Both the position numbers and the translations under genes were made by a program. Of a stretch of 45,379 bases of DNA, positions 14,938 to 22,283 are shown piece by piece (position 1 is the first letter of the stretch; each line of letters begins with the position of its first letter). Source of the stretch: a virus; IMG/VR virus record IMGVR_UViG_3300035703_000156, positions 1 to 45,379 of that record. One strand, written 5' to 3'. The notes under the pieces were generated by a model. It made no database searches. It was not told the DNA's origin and saw only the letters and a list, made by a program, of their open reading frames with translations.

Positions 14938-15776
14938 GCGACGTCGCCCGCATCGCGCCAAGCGCGCTGGACTCCAAGGTCACTTACGCCAAGCACCTCG
15001 CCCAGGCGGGCCTGTTGCCCAAGGCGTATCAGGGTCAGCCGGCCAATCTCCTTCTCGCGATGGAGTACGCCGACGCCCTGGACATCCCCACGATGACCGC
15101 GGTGTCATCCATTCACGTCATCGACGGCAAGCCCACCGCCTCGGCCGGACTCATGTCCGCACTCGTGCGCCGCGCAGGCCACAAGCTGCGCGTCACGGGC
15201 GACGACACCCAGGCCGTCGCCGAGATCGTGCGCGCCGATGACCCTGACTTCACCTTCCGCAGCGTGTGGACGATGGAGCGGGCCAAGGCGGCAGGGCTAG
15301 CGGGCAAGGGCGTATGGAAGTCTTACCCCGCCGCCATGCTCAAGGCCCGCGCCATCTCCGAGGTCGCCCGCGACGCCTGCCAGGAAGCGCTGAGCGGCGT
15401 CATCTACACGCCCGAGGAGCTCGGCGCATCGGTCACCGTCACCGCTGACGGCGACATGGAGCCGACCGACCTCGCACCCGAGCCCGCCGACATCGTCGAC
15501 GCCGAGGTCGTCGAGGAGGAGACCTCGGCACCCGACCGCGACTGGGCTCGCGAGATTGCCACGGCCACCGACGTCGCCACCCTGCGGACGGTGTGGGCCG
15601 AGGCCAAGGCCGACGACGTCCTTGACCTGTACGGCCAGGACATCACGGCCAAGGTCGCCGCACTCAAGTCGGCGACACCGATGCCCCCGCCCTTCACCCC
15701 CGAGCCCGCGGTCGACGTCGACGTCGAGGCCAGGGCCGCCGAGGCACGCGCCGCACTCAAGGAGGCGACGACATGA
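14934..15776 (+). CDS. RecT-like single-strand annealing protein
   Basis: The protein has 280 aa. Residues about 15-165 carry the pattern of the RecT-type proteins of Streptomyces and other actinophages: AKHLAQAGLLPKAYQGQPANLLLAMEYA (in part), SSIHVIDGKPTASAGLMSALVRRAGH (in part), WKSYPAAMLKARAISEVARDAC (in part). The C-terminal third is acidic and Ala-rich, likely disordered. RecT proteins anneal single strands for recombination and need a 5'-3' exonuclease partner. None is adjacent, though a 3'-5' exonuclease lies at 12563. Such a protein would also promote the phage-phage recombination seen at the cassette repeat. The start overlaps the previous stop (ATGA). Confidence 0.65.
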   Translation: MSDVARIAPSALDSKVTYAKHLAQAGLLPKAYQGQPANLLLAMEYADALDIPTMTAVSSIHVIDGKPTASAGLMSALVRRAGHKLRVTGDDTQAVAEIVRADDPDFTFRSVWTMERAKAAGLAGKGVWKSYPAAMLKARAISEVARDACQEALSGVIYTPEELGASVTVTADGDMEPTDLAPEPADIVDAEVVEEETSAPDRDWAREIATATDVATLRTVWAEAKADDVLDLYGQDITAKVAALKSATPMPPPFTPEPAVDVDVEARAAEARAALKEATT

Positions 15777-16042
15777 GATCAGCCGAGAGACGCTTCACCT
15801 GGGCATTACTGGCCGGAGGCATCGCCACCGGTCTCGGCGCCGGACACACCGACGCCCCGCTCTACAACATCCTCGTCGGGATCGCCTGGGGCGTGCCCGT
15901 GTGGATCGCCACATGGGCTGTGCTGGAGACGTTGCACTACCTTCAAGAGTCCCGCGACGAGTCGGGCAACCTCAAGCGCCCGACACCCCGCTCGGCCACC
16001 GTGCATGTCATGCACGGCCGTCGCCCGGACGGTGAGGCATGA
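15773..16042 (+). CDS. small membrane protein
   Basis: The protein has 89 aa with two hydrophobic segments (about 8-24 and 31-52) and a basic C-terminal tail. It is coupled to both neighbours by ATGA overlaps within the early operon. An early phage membrane protein could act in superinfection exclusion or host takeover, but nothing specific is recognised. Confidence 0.55.
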   Translation: MRSAERRFTWALLAGGIATGLGAGHTDAPLYNILVGIAWGVPVWIATWAVLETLHYLQESRDESGNLKRPTPRSATVHVMHGRRPDGEA

Positions 16043-16314
16043 GTGGCGTCGCTGACCTCGTGAAGATGGCCGAGAACAACGAGAAGGCAGCCAAGATGGC
16101 CGTCGACGTTGGTGAGCGTTTCGGCTATGACGCAAGCCGCGAGGCGCTGGAGTACGCCGACATCGCCCGCCAGCTCAGGCTCGCCGCCGCCGAGATCGCG
16201 GCCATGCCAGCCGAGAAGCAGCCCGGTTACGTCGCGCGCATGAAGGCCGCGGTCTGGGCACGCCTTGACGACTCCCCCGCGATCGGGGCCGACTACTCCG
16301 AGGCCCACCCGTGA
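16039..16314 (+). CDS. early hypothetical helical protein
   Basis: The protein has 91 aa, almost wholly helical (MAENNEKAAKMAVDVGERFG, ALEYADIARQLRLAAAEIAA). It overlaps the previous gene (ATGA) and the next one (GTGA). Not recognised. Confidence 0.5.
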   Translation: MSGVADLVKMAENNEKAAKMAVDVGERFGYDASREALEYADIARQLRLAAAEIAAMPAEKQPGYVARMKAAVWARLDDSPAIGADYSEAHP

Positions 16315-16790
16315 TCGCCGAGCTGGGCCTGGGCCTCGTCCTCGCGATGCCGCCCAAGGCCAAGCCCACTCCCCCAGCCGCGTGTCGCGACAAGGCGGCG
16401 CTCATGCTGTGGCGGGCGGGCTTCCGCGGCGAACGCAACCGCATCGCGTGGGCGATCACCTGGCGCGAGTCACGCCACCAGAACCTCATCCCCGGCCATC
16501 CGCAATACAACGGCAGCGACGTCGGCATGTGGCAGACCAATCGCGGAGCCCACGGCCGCACCTCATGGTGGGACGAGTCCGCGATGCGTAACCCTATGCG
16601 ACAGTCCCGCATCGTCTATCGCATCGTGTCTAAGCGCGGCACCTACTGGCGGCCCTGGGGCATCACCTCAGACGGACGCGGCATGGACACGACGCACTAC
16701 GGCATGTGGTCGTCGTGGCAGCACGCTAATTGGATATGGGGACCGTACTCCTACGCGCGTTCCATCTATCCCAAGGCGTGTGCAAGGTGA
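16311..16790 (+). CDS. lysozyme-like/transglycosylase (SLT-type) protein in the early operon
   Basis: The protein has 159 aa. A short hydrophobic N-terminus (IAELGLGLVLAM) could export it. The body has AITWRESRHQNL, with the catalytic Glu expected in this fold at about 52, then NGSDVGMWQTNRGAHG, similar to the GxxQ region of SLT-type transglycosylases. The Trp/Tyr-rich C-terminus (WGITSDGRGMD, WIWGPYSYARS) completes the fold. It would cut glycan strands. Its place among recombination genes, far from the lysis and tail genes, is unusual. The start is GTG, overlapping the previous TGA. Confidence 0.68.
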   Translation: MIAELGLGLVLAMPPKAKPTPPAACRDKAALMLWRAGFRGERNRIAWAITWRESRHQNLIPGHPQYNGSDVGMWQTNRGAHGRTSWWDESAMRNPMRQSRIVYRIVSKRGTYWRPWGITSDGRGMDTTHYGMWSSWQHANWIWGPYSYARSIYPKACAR

Positions 16791-17008
16791 GCGCCTGGTA
16801 CACGGCTAAGCACATTGCCGACGCCGTCGAGCAAGCCATCCGAGCAACCCGAGCCGAGGTCCTTGCCGAGGAACGTGCGCGCGTCCAGCGAGCCATATGG
16901 CTACACGGCAACACGCTCCCCGACCCGCAACAGGCCCAGGCCGTCCTAGAGCTACTACCCCACCTGTACGACACCGCTGAGCGAGTGGAGGCCGACCGTG
17001 TCATCTAA
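16787..17008 (+). CDS. early hypothetical protein
   Basis: The protein has 73 aa. GTG 16787 overlaps the previous TGA (GTGA); an upstream in-frame TTG at 16730 would lie within the previous gene. It is highly charged and helical (VEQAIRATRAEVLAEERARV). Its end overlaps the integrase start by 11 bp. Not recognised. Confidence 0.5.
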   Translation: MSAWYTAKHIADAVEQAIRATRAEVLAEERARVQRAIWLHGNTLPDPQQAQAVLELLPHLYDTAERVEADRVI

Positions 17009-17789
17009 TGCCGAGCTGATCGCCCTGTATGACGCCTATTGCCAGGCCGGGTCTATGTCGGTCAACACGCGCGCGCTCAAGCGCAACTACCTCCAGCGGT
17101 TCGCCCGCGACCATGACCTCCAGACATGCACCGCCCAGGAGATCATCGAGTGGCTGTCGGCTAACCCCGCATGGAAGCCCGCGACCCGTCGCTCCGCGCG
17201 CTCAGCCCTGACCACGTTCTTCTCCTGGGCGCGCAAGATGGGGCACCGCGACGACGACCCGGCCGCCGACACGATGGCCGTCCGCGTCCCTCCCGGTGCG
17301 CCTAAGCCCTGCCCCGAGTCGGTGCTGGAGCACGCCCTCGCCACCGCCGACCCGCGCGGGCGCCTCGCGCTCTTGCTCGGTGCCTACGCCGGGCTACGTC
17401 GTGCCGAGATCGCCGGCCTCCATGCCGACATGATCGACCTGGAGGCCATGACTCTCAGGATTACGGGCAAAGGCGGCCGCGTAAGAGTAGTCCCTATCGC
17501 CGAGGCGCTCGTTGAGCCCATGGCCGAGGCCAAGGCACGGGGCGGCTACCTGTTCCCCAGCGGCGCGAGTCACATCACCCCGACGACTCTCGGGCGTATC
17601 GTCAAGCCCTACCTCGGGCCGGGGCTGTCCACTCACACCCTGAGACACCGTTTCGCTACCCGCGTCTACGCCGGGTCGCGCAACCTGCGCGCGACCCAGG
17701 AGCTCCTCGGCCACGCCAGTATTGCGACGACCGAGCGCTACACCGCGGTCACCGACACGGAGCGCCGCGACGCGGTGGCGGGCCTGTGA
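16998..17789 (+). CDS. tyrosine recombinase/integrase, XerC/D-like
   Basis: The protein has 263 aa. The N-terminal SAM-like DNA-binding part (1-85) is followed by the catalytic domain with R134 (GLRRAEIAGL), K158 (GKGGRVRVV), H213-x-x-R216 (HTLRHRFA), H239 (LLGHAS) and the nucleophile Y248 (TTERYT). All key residues are present. It lacks an arm-binding domain, so it is closer in build to Xer-type recombinases than to lambda integrase. It is embedded in an overlapped operon (11 bp overlap before, GTGA after) with no space for an adjacent attP. It may resolve multimers or integrate at a distant att site. Confidence 0.9.
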   Translation: MSSNAELIALYDAYCQAGSMSVNTRALKRNYLQRFARDHDLQTCTAQEIIEWLSANPAWKPATRRSARSALTTFFSWARKMGHRDDDPAADTMAVRVPPGAPKPCPESVLEHALATADPRGRLALLLGAYAGLRRAEIAGLHADMIDLEAMTLRITGKGGRVRVVPIAEALVEPMAEAKARGGYLFPSGASHITPTTLGRIVKPYLGPGLSTHTLRHRFATRVYAGSRNLRATQELLGHASIATTERYTAVTDTERRDAVAGL

Positions 17790-18238
17790 TCGACCTGCGC
17801 GTCCTCGGCCACCCCGCGCCACAAGGCTCCAAGCGGCACGTCGGGCGCGGGATCATGGTCGAGGCGTCTAAGGCCGTGACACCGTGGCGCGAGGCCGTGG
17901 TCGCCGAGTGCCAGCGCACCGGCGTCGCCGGACGTCTGCTTGACGGTGGCCTGGACGCCTTCCTGACGTTCTATTTCCCGCGACCCCAGTCGCACTACAA
18001 GGGCGACGGCAACGTCAAGCCCACCGCGCCCCTGTTCCCTATCCGGCGCAGCGTGGGCGACATCGACAAGCTCGTCCGCTCCACACTCGACGCGCTCGTC
18101 CAGGCGTCAGTCATCGCCGACGACTCACTCGTCGTCAACCTCGGCGCGCGCAAGCGCTACGCGACCATCGCTAACCCTCGCGGCGCCGTCATTCGTGTCA
18201 TACCAATCGGGGAGAGTATCTATGAGCCGTCTGCATGA
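17786..18238 (+). CDS. rusA: RusA-like Holliday junction resolvase
   Basis: The protein has 150 aa, near the family length. It has the N-terminal PQGSKRH motif and the central RRSVGDIDKLVRSTLDAL with acidic residues that coordinate metal in RusA, followed by DDSLVV and the K-x-Y of KRYA. It would cleave four-way junctions made during recombination before packaging. The GTG start overlaps the integrase stop. The WhiB gene starts 17 bp before its end. Confidence 0.85.
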   Translation: MIDLRVLGHPAPQGSKRHVGRGIMVEASKAVTPWREAVVAECQRTGVAGRLLDGGLDAFLTFYFPRPQSHYKGDGNVKPTAPLFPIRRSVGDIDKLVRSTLDALVQASVIADDSLVVNLGARKRYATIANPRGAVIRVIPIGESIYEPSA

Positions 18239-18482
18239 TGTCCTTATCCGCGACGAGTGGGCCACGAGCGCCGCGTGCGCGCCGTATGACCCCGAGCTCT
18301 GGTGGGTCGAGGACCCTAACGATCTAGCCCGCAAGGTCGCCCTAGAGGTGTGCGAGTCCTGCCCCGTCCAGCGCGACTGCCTCCAGCACGCGCTCAGCAC
18401 ACCCGAGCGCGAGGGCATCTGGGGCGGCAAGACACCGAGCGAGCGCCGCAACCTCATCGCCGCGGCTAAGGCGGTGGCCTGA
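18222..18482 (+). CDS. WhiB-like iron-sulfur transcription regulator
   Basis: The protein has 86 aa. Four cysteines at 19, 44, 47 and 53 follow C-x24-C-x2-C-x5-C, the [4Fe-4S] binding pattern, then GIWGGKTPSERR gives the G[IV]WGG turn and a basic DNA-binding tail. WhiB-like proteins are restricted to actinobacteria and their phages, which fixes the host phylum. ATG 18222 follows GGGGAGAG; an upstream GTG at 18195 is less likely. Phage WhiB proteins can compete with host WhiB factors for sigma-A, as shown for TM4 WhiBTM4; here that is inference. Confidence 0.92.
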   Translation: MSRLHDVLIRDEWATSAACAPYDPELWWVEDPNDLARKVALEVCESCPVQRDCLQHALSTPEREGIWGGKTPSERRNLIAAAKAVA

Positions 18483-18739
18483 TGCCTGTCCTCATGCCGA
18501 CACCGGGCGAGCTGCGCGAGCTCACCCCCGCCCAGCGCGAGAAGGCCCGGCGCCTCATCTGGCGCATCCTGCGCGAGACCGACGACATGGTGCGCCGCGA
18601 GGTCCGAGGGGTCAAGGACTCGGTCGCCTTCGGTGAGGCCGTGCGCGACCGGGCTCGAGCCCTGGAGCGCTACTGCCCCAAGGACCCGCCGTGGGTCACC
18701 GCCGAGCGCCGGCGCCTACTCCTAGAGGCCATCTCGTGA
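18482..18739 (+). CDS. early hypothetical basic protein
   Basis: The protein has 85 aa, helical and strongly basic (AQREKARRLIWRILRE, RDRARALERY, AERRRLL). Coupled to WhiB by TGATG and to the next gene by GTGA. A nucleic-acid-binding role would fit the charge. Not recognised. Confidence 0.5.
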   Translation: MPVLMPTPGELRELTPAQREKARRLIWRILRETDDMVRREVRGVKDSVAFGEAVRDRARALERYCPKDPPWVTAERRRLLLEAIS

Positions 18740-19074
18740 CCGGCCAGGGCGACCTCCTTGACGCGCTCGCCGCCCAGGCCGAGGCCGTTGACCGCGTCGA
18801 GCGCCACGCCGACTCAGACTGGAAGCGCCACGTCTTGGATGTCATCTGGGGACTCGCCGCGTTCCGGGCTGAGCTGACCTCGGACGACGTCTGGCGTCTG
18901 CTCGACGATGACCTGGGGACACACGAGCCCCGCGCCCTGGGCGCCATGCTCAAGAAGGCTGCCGCCGAGGGCTGGGTTACCGCGACCGACACCTACCGCC
19001 CGTCCGAGCGCGCCGCCTGCCACGCCCGCCCCGTGCGCGTGTGGCGGTCCCTGATCTACCGGGGCGCCGCATGA
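18736..19074 (+). CDS. winged-helix-like phage protein
   Basis: The protein has 112 aa. It starts at GTG 18736, overlapping the upstream stop. Residues about 45-110 have the pattern TSDDVWRLLDD...PRALGAMLKKAAAEGWV...HARPVRVWRSL, which I recognise from short actinophage proteins with a winged-helix-like layout. It lies in the replication part of the operon, close to the SSB and initiator-like genes, so a DNA-binding role is probable. Confidence 0.6.
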   Translation: MTGQGDLLDALAAQAEAVDRVERHADSDWKRHVLDVIWGLAAFRAELTSDDVWRLLDDDLGTHEPRALGAMLKKAAAEGWVTATDTYRPSERAACHARPVRVWRSLIYRGAA

Positions 19075-19262
19075 GCCGACGACACCCCGACATTGAGTCC
19101 CTACTAGAAGGCGTCGCCCGCGAGATCGGCGGGCCGTGCCCGTGTGGCGAGGACTGCGACTACGTCCTGTCCGAGTGCTGCGACCGCCACCGACCTCGAT
19201 GCCAGACCCACCTGTGGTCCGACATGACCGTCTGCGACCGCGGGACCGGGTGCGACACATGA
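19071..19262 (+). CDS. small Cys-rich protein
   Basis: The protein has 63 aa with nine cysteines in a short span (CPCGEDC, SECCDRHRPRC, VCDRGTGC) plus histidines, so one or two zinc sites are likely. ATGA overlaps at both ends. Function unknown; its neighbours suggest a replication or transcription accessory. Confidence 0.55.
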   Translation: MSRRHPDIESLLEGVAREIGGPCPCGEDCDYVLSECCDRHRPRCQTHLWSDMTVCDRGTGCDT

Positions 19263-19417
19263 GCACACCGAGCCCACGCCACCCCGCGGGCAAGAAGCGC
19301 GCCCAGCTCTATCAGCGGTGGAGCTGCCTCCTGTGCGGCCTCGACGGCCTCGGAGGCGTCCACGGCTGGACCACTCACTACACCGCCCACCACTACACCC
19401 CAGGGGAGACACCATGA
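19259..19417 (+). CDS. small zinc-binding-like protein
   Basis: The protein has 52 aa. It has CLLCGLDGLGG followed by H-x5-H-x4-HH, a plausible C2H2-type site. It overlaps both neighbours by ATGA and precedes SSB. Not recognised. Confidence 0.5.
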   Translation: MSTPSPRHPAGKKRAQLYQRWSCLLCGLDGLGGVHGWTTHYTAHHYTPGETP

Positions 19418-19848
19418 GCACGCCCATCGCCATCGTCGGCAACCTGACCGCCGACCCTGAGCTGCGCTTCACCGCGTCCGGCAAGGCCGTCGCCAAGCTG
19501 CGCGTCGCCGTATCCGAGCGCCGCAAGGGCGCCGACGGGACCTGGGAGGACGGAGACTCAACGTACTGGTCTGTCACCGTGTGGGATCGCTTGGCCGAGC
19601 ACGTCGGCGACAGCCTCGCCAAGGGCCAGCGCGTCATCGCCATCGGCCGCGTCGCCTCGCGGACCTGGGAGACCAAGGAAGGCGACAAGCGCACCGACTA
19701 CGAGATCACCGCCGACGCTATCGGGCCGGACCTCAAGTGGGACACGGTCAAGGTGAGCAAGGCATCCAAGGGCGGTCCCAAGGCCACTCCCGCGGCCGAT
19801 GACCCGTGGGCGCACGGCGCCGTCGGACTCGACGAGGTGCCCTTCTGA
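19414..19848 (+). CDS. ssb: single-stranded DNA-binding protein
   Basis: The protein has 144 aa. Residues 1-105 form the OB fold (IAIVGNLTADPELRF, VAVSERRK, YWSVTVWDRLAEHV, GQRVIAIGRV), matching the bacterial SSB family. A disordered linker leads to the acidic tip DEVPF, the conserved partner-binding tail. It coats ssDNA in replication and RecT-type annealing. ATG 19414 overlaps the upstream stop; the next gene follows by TGATG. Confidence 0.93.
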   Translation: MSTPIAIVGNLTADPELRFTASGKAVAKLRVAVSERRKGADGTWEDGDSTYWSVTVWDRLAEHVGDSLAKGQRVIAIGRVASRTWETKEGDKRTDYEITADAIGPDLKWDTVKVSKASKGGPKATPAADDPWAHGAVGLDEVPF

Positions 19849-20228
19849 TGGCACTTCCCTGGGTCAGATTGGACACCGGACTGCCCGATCATCCCAAGAT
19901 TCTGACGCTGATTGGGGCCAAGAAACCCCGCGCGGTGCTCGCTTACGTCTTCGGATTGGCCTACTGCGGACGCCACGAGACCGACGGATTCATCCCTCGC
20001 GCAGCGCTGCCATTCCTCCACGCGAGCACCTCAGACGCTAACGCGCTCGTCGAGGCTCGGCTGTGGCAGCACGTCGAGGGCGGCTATCAGGTCAATGACT
20101 GGGCCGAGTATCAGCCCACGTCAGAGGCATCTCGGCTACGTCTGGAGGGTCTCAAGCAGGCAGCCAAGAAGGGCGGGTGTCACAAGAATCATGGCCCCGA
20201 CTGCGAGTGCTGGAAGGGGGCCGCATGA
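19848..20228 (+). CDS. phage replication initiator-like protein (N-terminal type)
   Basis: The protein has 126 aa. The layout WVRLDTGLPDHPKI, AYVFGLAYCGRHETDGFIP, a helix HASTSDANALVEARLW and GYQVNDWAEYQPT is that of the N-terminal winged-helix domain of phage replisome-organiser proteins. No C-terminal DnaD-like domain follows; instead there is a short CHKNHGPDCECW Cys/His cluster. It may bind the origin and recruit host replication proteins. An earlier start at 19806 would overlap SSB and is rejected in favour of the TGATG overlap. Confidence 0.65.
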   Translation: MALPWVRLDTGLPDHPKILTLIGAKKPRAVLAYVFGLAYCGRHETDGFIPRAALPFLHASTSDANALVEARLWQHVEGGYQVNDWAEYQPTSEASRLRLEGLKQAAKKGGCHKNHGPDCECWKGAA

Positions 20229-20380
20229 CTGCCTCAAGGCACCCCGTAGGCACCTGCCTCAAGGCACTACCTGAGTGGTATGCCCACGGACGGACGGACG
20301 GACGGACTTACGGACGTAGTAGTTACTTCCGTGGAGATATGACTCTTAGTTACGCGCGCGAGCAAAGGCGGTCACGATGA
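20225..20380 (+). CDS. small hypothetical protein with tetranucleotide repeat
   Basis: The protein has 51 aa. ATG 20225 overlaps the upstream TGA, and its own TGA overlaps the next ATG. A (ACGG)5 tract at 20286-20307 encodes a GRTDGRT run in the middle. The C-terminus is basic. The composition around the tract departs from its neighbours, so this may be a decayed remnant of a longer initiator rather than a working gene. Confidence 0.4.
   Translation: MTASRHPVGTCLKALPEWYAHGRTDGRTYGRSSYFRGDMTLSYAREQRRSR
20286..20307. repeat. (ACGG)5 tetranucleotide repeat
   Basis: Five tandem ACGG units plus AC, followed after 3 bases by another ACGGACG. It lies inside the 51-codon frame. Change by one unit would shift the frame. 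Confidence 0.85.
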
Positions 20381-21306
20381 CGATTCACGCCGACTGTGCC
20401 GTCATCTGCCGCCGTGGCGAGGACCAAATACCATGCCGAGTCGTCGGCGGTTGCGGTGTGGAGTGGGCTCCGGTGTGCGTCCTGTGCACGCGATCCCTGC
20501 ACTCCGGCCACGTCTGCGGACCCTGCGGACATCGCATCGCCCGCGACCTTGACGCCATCCTTGACCTCGCCGCCCAGGCCGCCACCATGACCGACCGCCC
20601 CAACCGACCCGGCTCGGGCCGTAGCGTCCCCTCGTCTCGCCCACCGCTCGTCGTGGACGCCCTCGACCCCGAGCTGACTTCCATCCGCATCGTGCCGGAC
20701 GACCCCTCGTCTGAGGTGCCGCTCCTAGTCCTACTGGAGGACTGGGAGCGCATCATCCGCGAGGACCGTGGGCTCGCCCCCTACGGCGTCGCCTCGGAGG
20801 CCAGGCTCGCCGCCACGGGCCCCCTCCACGGCGCCTCATGGTCAAGGCACACCCCTGTCACCCTCACGGGCGTCGTGCGCTTCCTCCAGGCGCATCAGGA
20901 CTGGGTCCTCACCGAGCCCAGCTTCGACATCGCCGAGTACGCCCGCCAGGTGCGCCTGTGCCGTAGGGCCGTCGCCCGCTGGGATCACGACGCCCACGAG
21001 CCCGGCTGGCGCGTGCCCTGCCCCACCGTCACCGACGAGGGCGACTGCGGCAACGGCCTACGGGTAGCCCGAGGCGCTGAGTCGGTCTACTGCCGAGCCT
21101 GTGGCCGGGAGTGGGAGATCACCCGCCTCCTCGCCGTGGCAGGACGTGACGCCGACGTCTGGGTCGACGTCGAGGCGGCAGCCACGATGGCCGGCGTCCA
21201 CGAGCGCACCATCCGGCGATGGATCACACGAGGCCACGTCGCTAAGCGCGGACAGCTCGTCCGCATCCTCGACGTCCGCGAGTACGCCCACACGTTAGGG
21301 GCTTGA
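20377..21306 (+). CDS. zinc-finger protein with C-terminal excisionase-like helix-turn-helix
   Basis: The protein has 309 aa. The N-terminal 60 residues hold a Cys cluster (C7, C11, C20, C26, CVLC, CGPCGH). A middle helical region (about 100-210) is followed by a second zinc ribbon (CPTVTDEGDC...CRACG, about 215-250). The last 50 residues read AATMAGVHERTIRRWITRGHV, a MerR/excisionase-type helix-turn-helix. Similar proteins occur in the early region of actinophages. It may control transcription or excision. It is the last gene before the promoter at 21303, whose palindrome could be its operator; that is inference. Confidence 0.65.
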   Translation: MTIHADCAVICRRGEDQIPCRVVGGCGVEWAPVCVLCTRSLHSGHVCGPCGHRIARDLDAILDLAAQAATMTDRPNRPGSGRSVPSSRPPLVVDALDPELTSIRIVPDDPSSEVPLLVLLEDWERIIREDRGLAPYGVASEARLAATGPLHGASWSRHTPVTLTGVVRFLQAHQDWVLTEPSFDIAEYARQVRLCRRAVARWDHDAHEPGWRVPCPTVTDEGDCGNGLRVARGAESVYCRACGREWEITRLLAVAGRDADVWVDVEAAATMAGVHERTIRRWITRGHVAKRGQLVRILDVREYAHTLGA

Positions 21307-21334
21307 CACATGTGTCCAGAATCCGTGCTACAAT
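21303..21334 (+). promoter_or_regulatory. promoter with overlapping operator palindrome
   Basis: TTGACA (21303-21308) and TACAAT (21329-21334) with a TG two bases before the -10 (TGC-TACAAT, extended -10). The 20-base spacer is long, so the extended -10 probably carries the activity. A perfect 12 bp palindrome GACACATGTGTC (21305-21316) overlaps the -35. The predicted transcript would start about 15 bases before the ATG at 21357, with no Shine-Dalgarno in the leader. This is the clearest promoter of the window. Confidence 0.65.
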
Positions 21335-21356
21335 CTAGCCATCGGCGTCCCGCACC

Positions 21357-22019
21357 ATGAGGGCGCTTCTCCTCGCCGCTGGCGAGATGACCCGGTGGGA
21401 CAATCACCTCAGCACACCTAAGCACCTCATCCCCGTCCGAGGCGAGCCCCTCATCCACCGGACCCAGCGCAAGCTCCACGCCCGCGGCGTCACCGACATC
21501 CACGTCGTCTGCCAGGCCGACCGGGCCGAGGCTTACGTCCTGCCTGAGATCGGCGCCCACGCCGAGCCCGACTGGAATACGGCCGGGCATCAGCACGAGT
21601 CCAGCCGCCACCTGTGGCACAAGGCCGCCCCCACCGCCATCATCTACGGCGACACGTACCTGACCGACGCCCTGCTCGACGCCATCGTTGCCGACCAGGG
21701 CGACCCGTGGCATATCTACGCCAGGTACGGCGCGAGCCAATACACCGGTCGCCGATGGGGCGAGATGTTCGCCTGGGTCGTCGGGCCTGACCACCACGTC
21801 GCCATAGACCGCGCCACCGACATAGCCCACATGGCCTACCGCTCAGGCATCACCAACCGCCTCCTTGGCTGGGAGGTCTACCGCGCAGCCGTGGGCCTGC
21901 CCATCGACATCCACGTCCGCGAGGCTGAGCACTTCATCGAGTGGGACGACGCCTCGGATGACTTCGACTACCCCACCGACTGGGACACCTGGAGGACGCT
22001 CAACCCCCACCTCGCGTAA
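21357..22019 (+). CDS. nucleotidyltransferase-like protein (GT-A fold)
   Basis: The protein has 220 aa. The N-terminus LLLAAGEMTRW, followed by TPKHLIPVRGEPLIHRT, is the signature of sugar-phosphate nucleotidyltransferases (LAAGxGxR...PKxL). D99 in IIYGDTYL is a likely metal ligand. The usual Gly at the third loop position is replaced by Glu-Met (GEMTR), so the nucleotide specificity may differ. It could make NDP-sugar or act in DNA or glycan decoration. A glycosyltransferase in the head operon (29498) would be a natural partner. It has its own promoter and near-leaderless start, so it behaves as an independently expressed accessory gene. Confidence 0.7.
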   Translation: MRALLLAAGEMTRWDNHLSTPKHLIPVRGEPLIHRTQRKLHARGVTDIHVVCQADRAEAYVLPEIGAHAEPDWNTAGHQHESSRHLWHKAAPTAIIYGDTYLTDALLDAIVADQGDPWHIYARYGASQYTGRRWGEMFAWVVGPDHHVAIDRATDIAHMAYRSGITNRLLGWEVYRAAVGLPIDIHVREAEHFIEWDDASDDFDYPTDWDTWRTLNPHLA

Positions 22020-22028
22020 GGAGACACG

Positions 22029-22283
22029 ATGGCGCCGCAAGCCCAGCCCATCGTGACTATCAGCGAGATCGACGAGGCGCTGTGGTGGGTCACGATCACG
22101 GCACCGAGGGACCGGCACTACGGCCGGATCATCGACGCCCTCCTCGACGAGCGCAACAGGATCAGCGTCGGCGGCGCGCTCCTTGACCGACCTCAACAGG
22201 ATCATCTGACAGGTCCAAGCGAACGCCTAACGGGATCGCAGGGTCGCGCAGAGGATCACCACGAGACACGCTCCAGCAGATAG
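22029..22283 (+). CDS. small hypothetical protein, convergent overlap
   Basis: The protein has 84 aa. TAAGGAGACACG precedes the ATG. The first 55 residues are well formed (ISEIDEALWWVTITAPRD, GRIIDALLDERNRI); the last 30 are low in structure and overlap the end of the leftward gene by about 120 bp, so the tail may be read-through past an eroded end. Function unknown. Confidence 0.5.
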   Translation: MAPQAQPIVTISEIDEALWWVTITAPRDRHYGRIIDALLDERNRISVGGALLDRPQQDHLTGPSERLTGSQGRAEDHHETRSSR

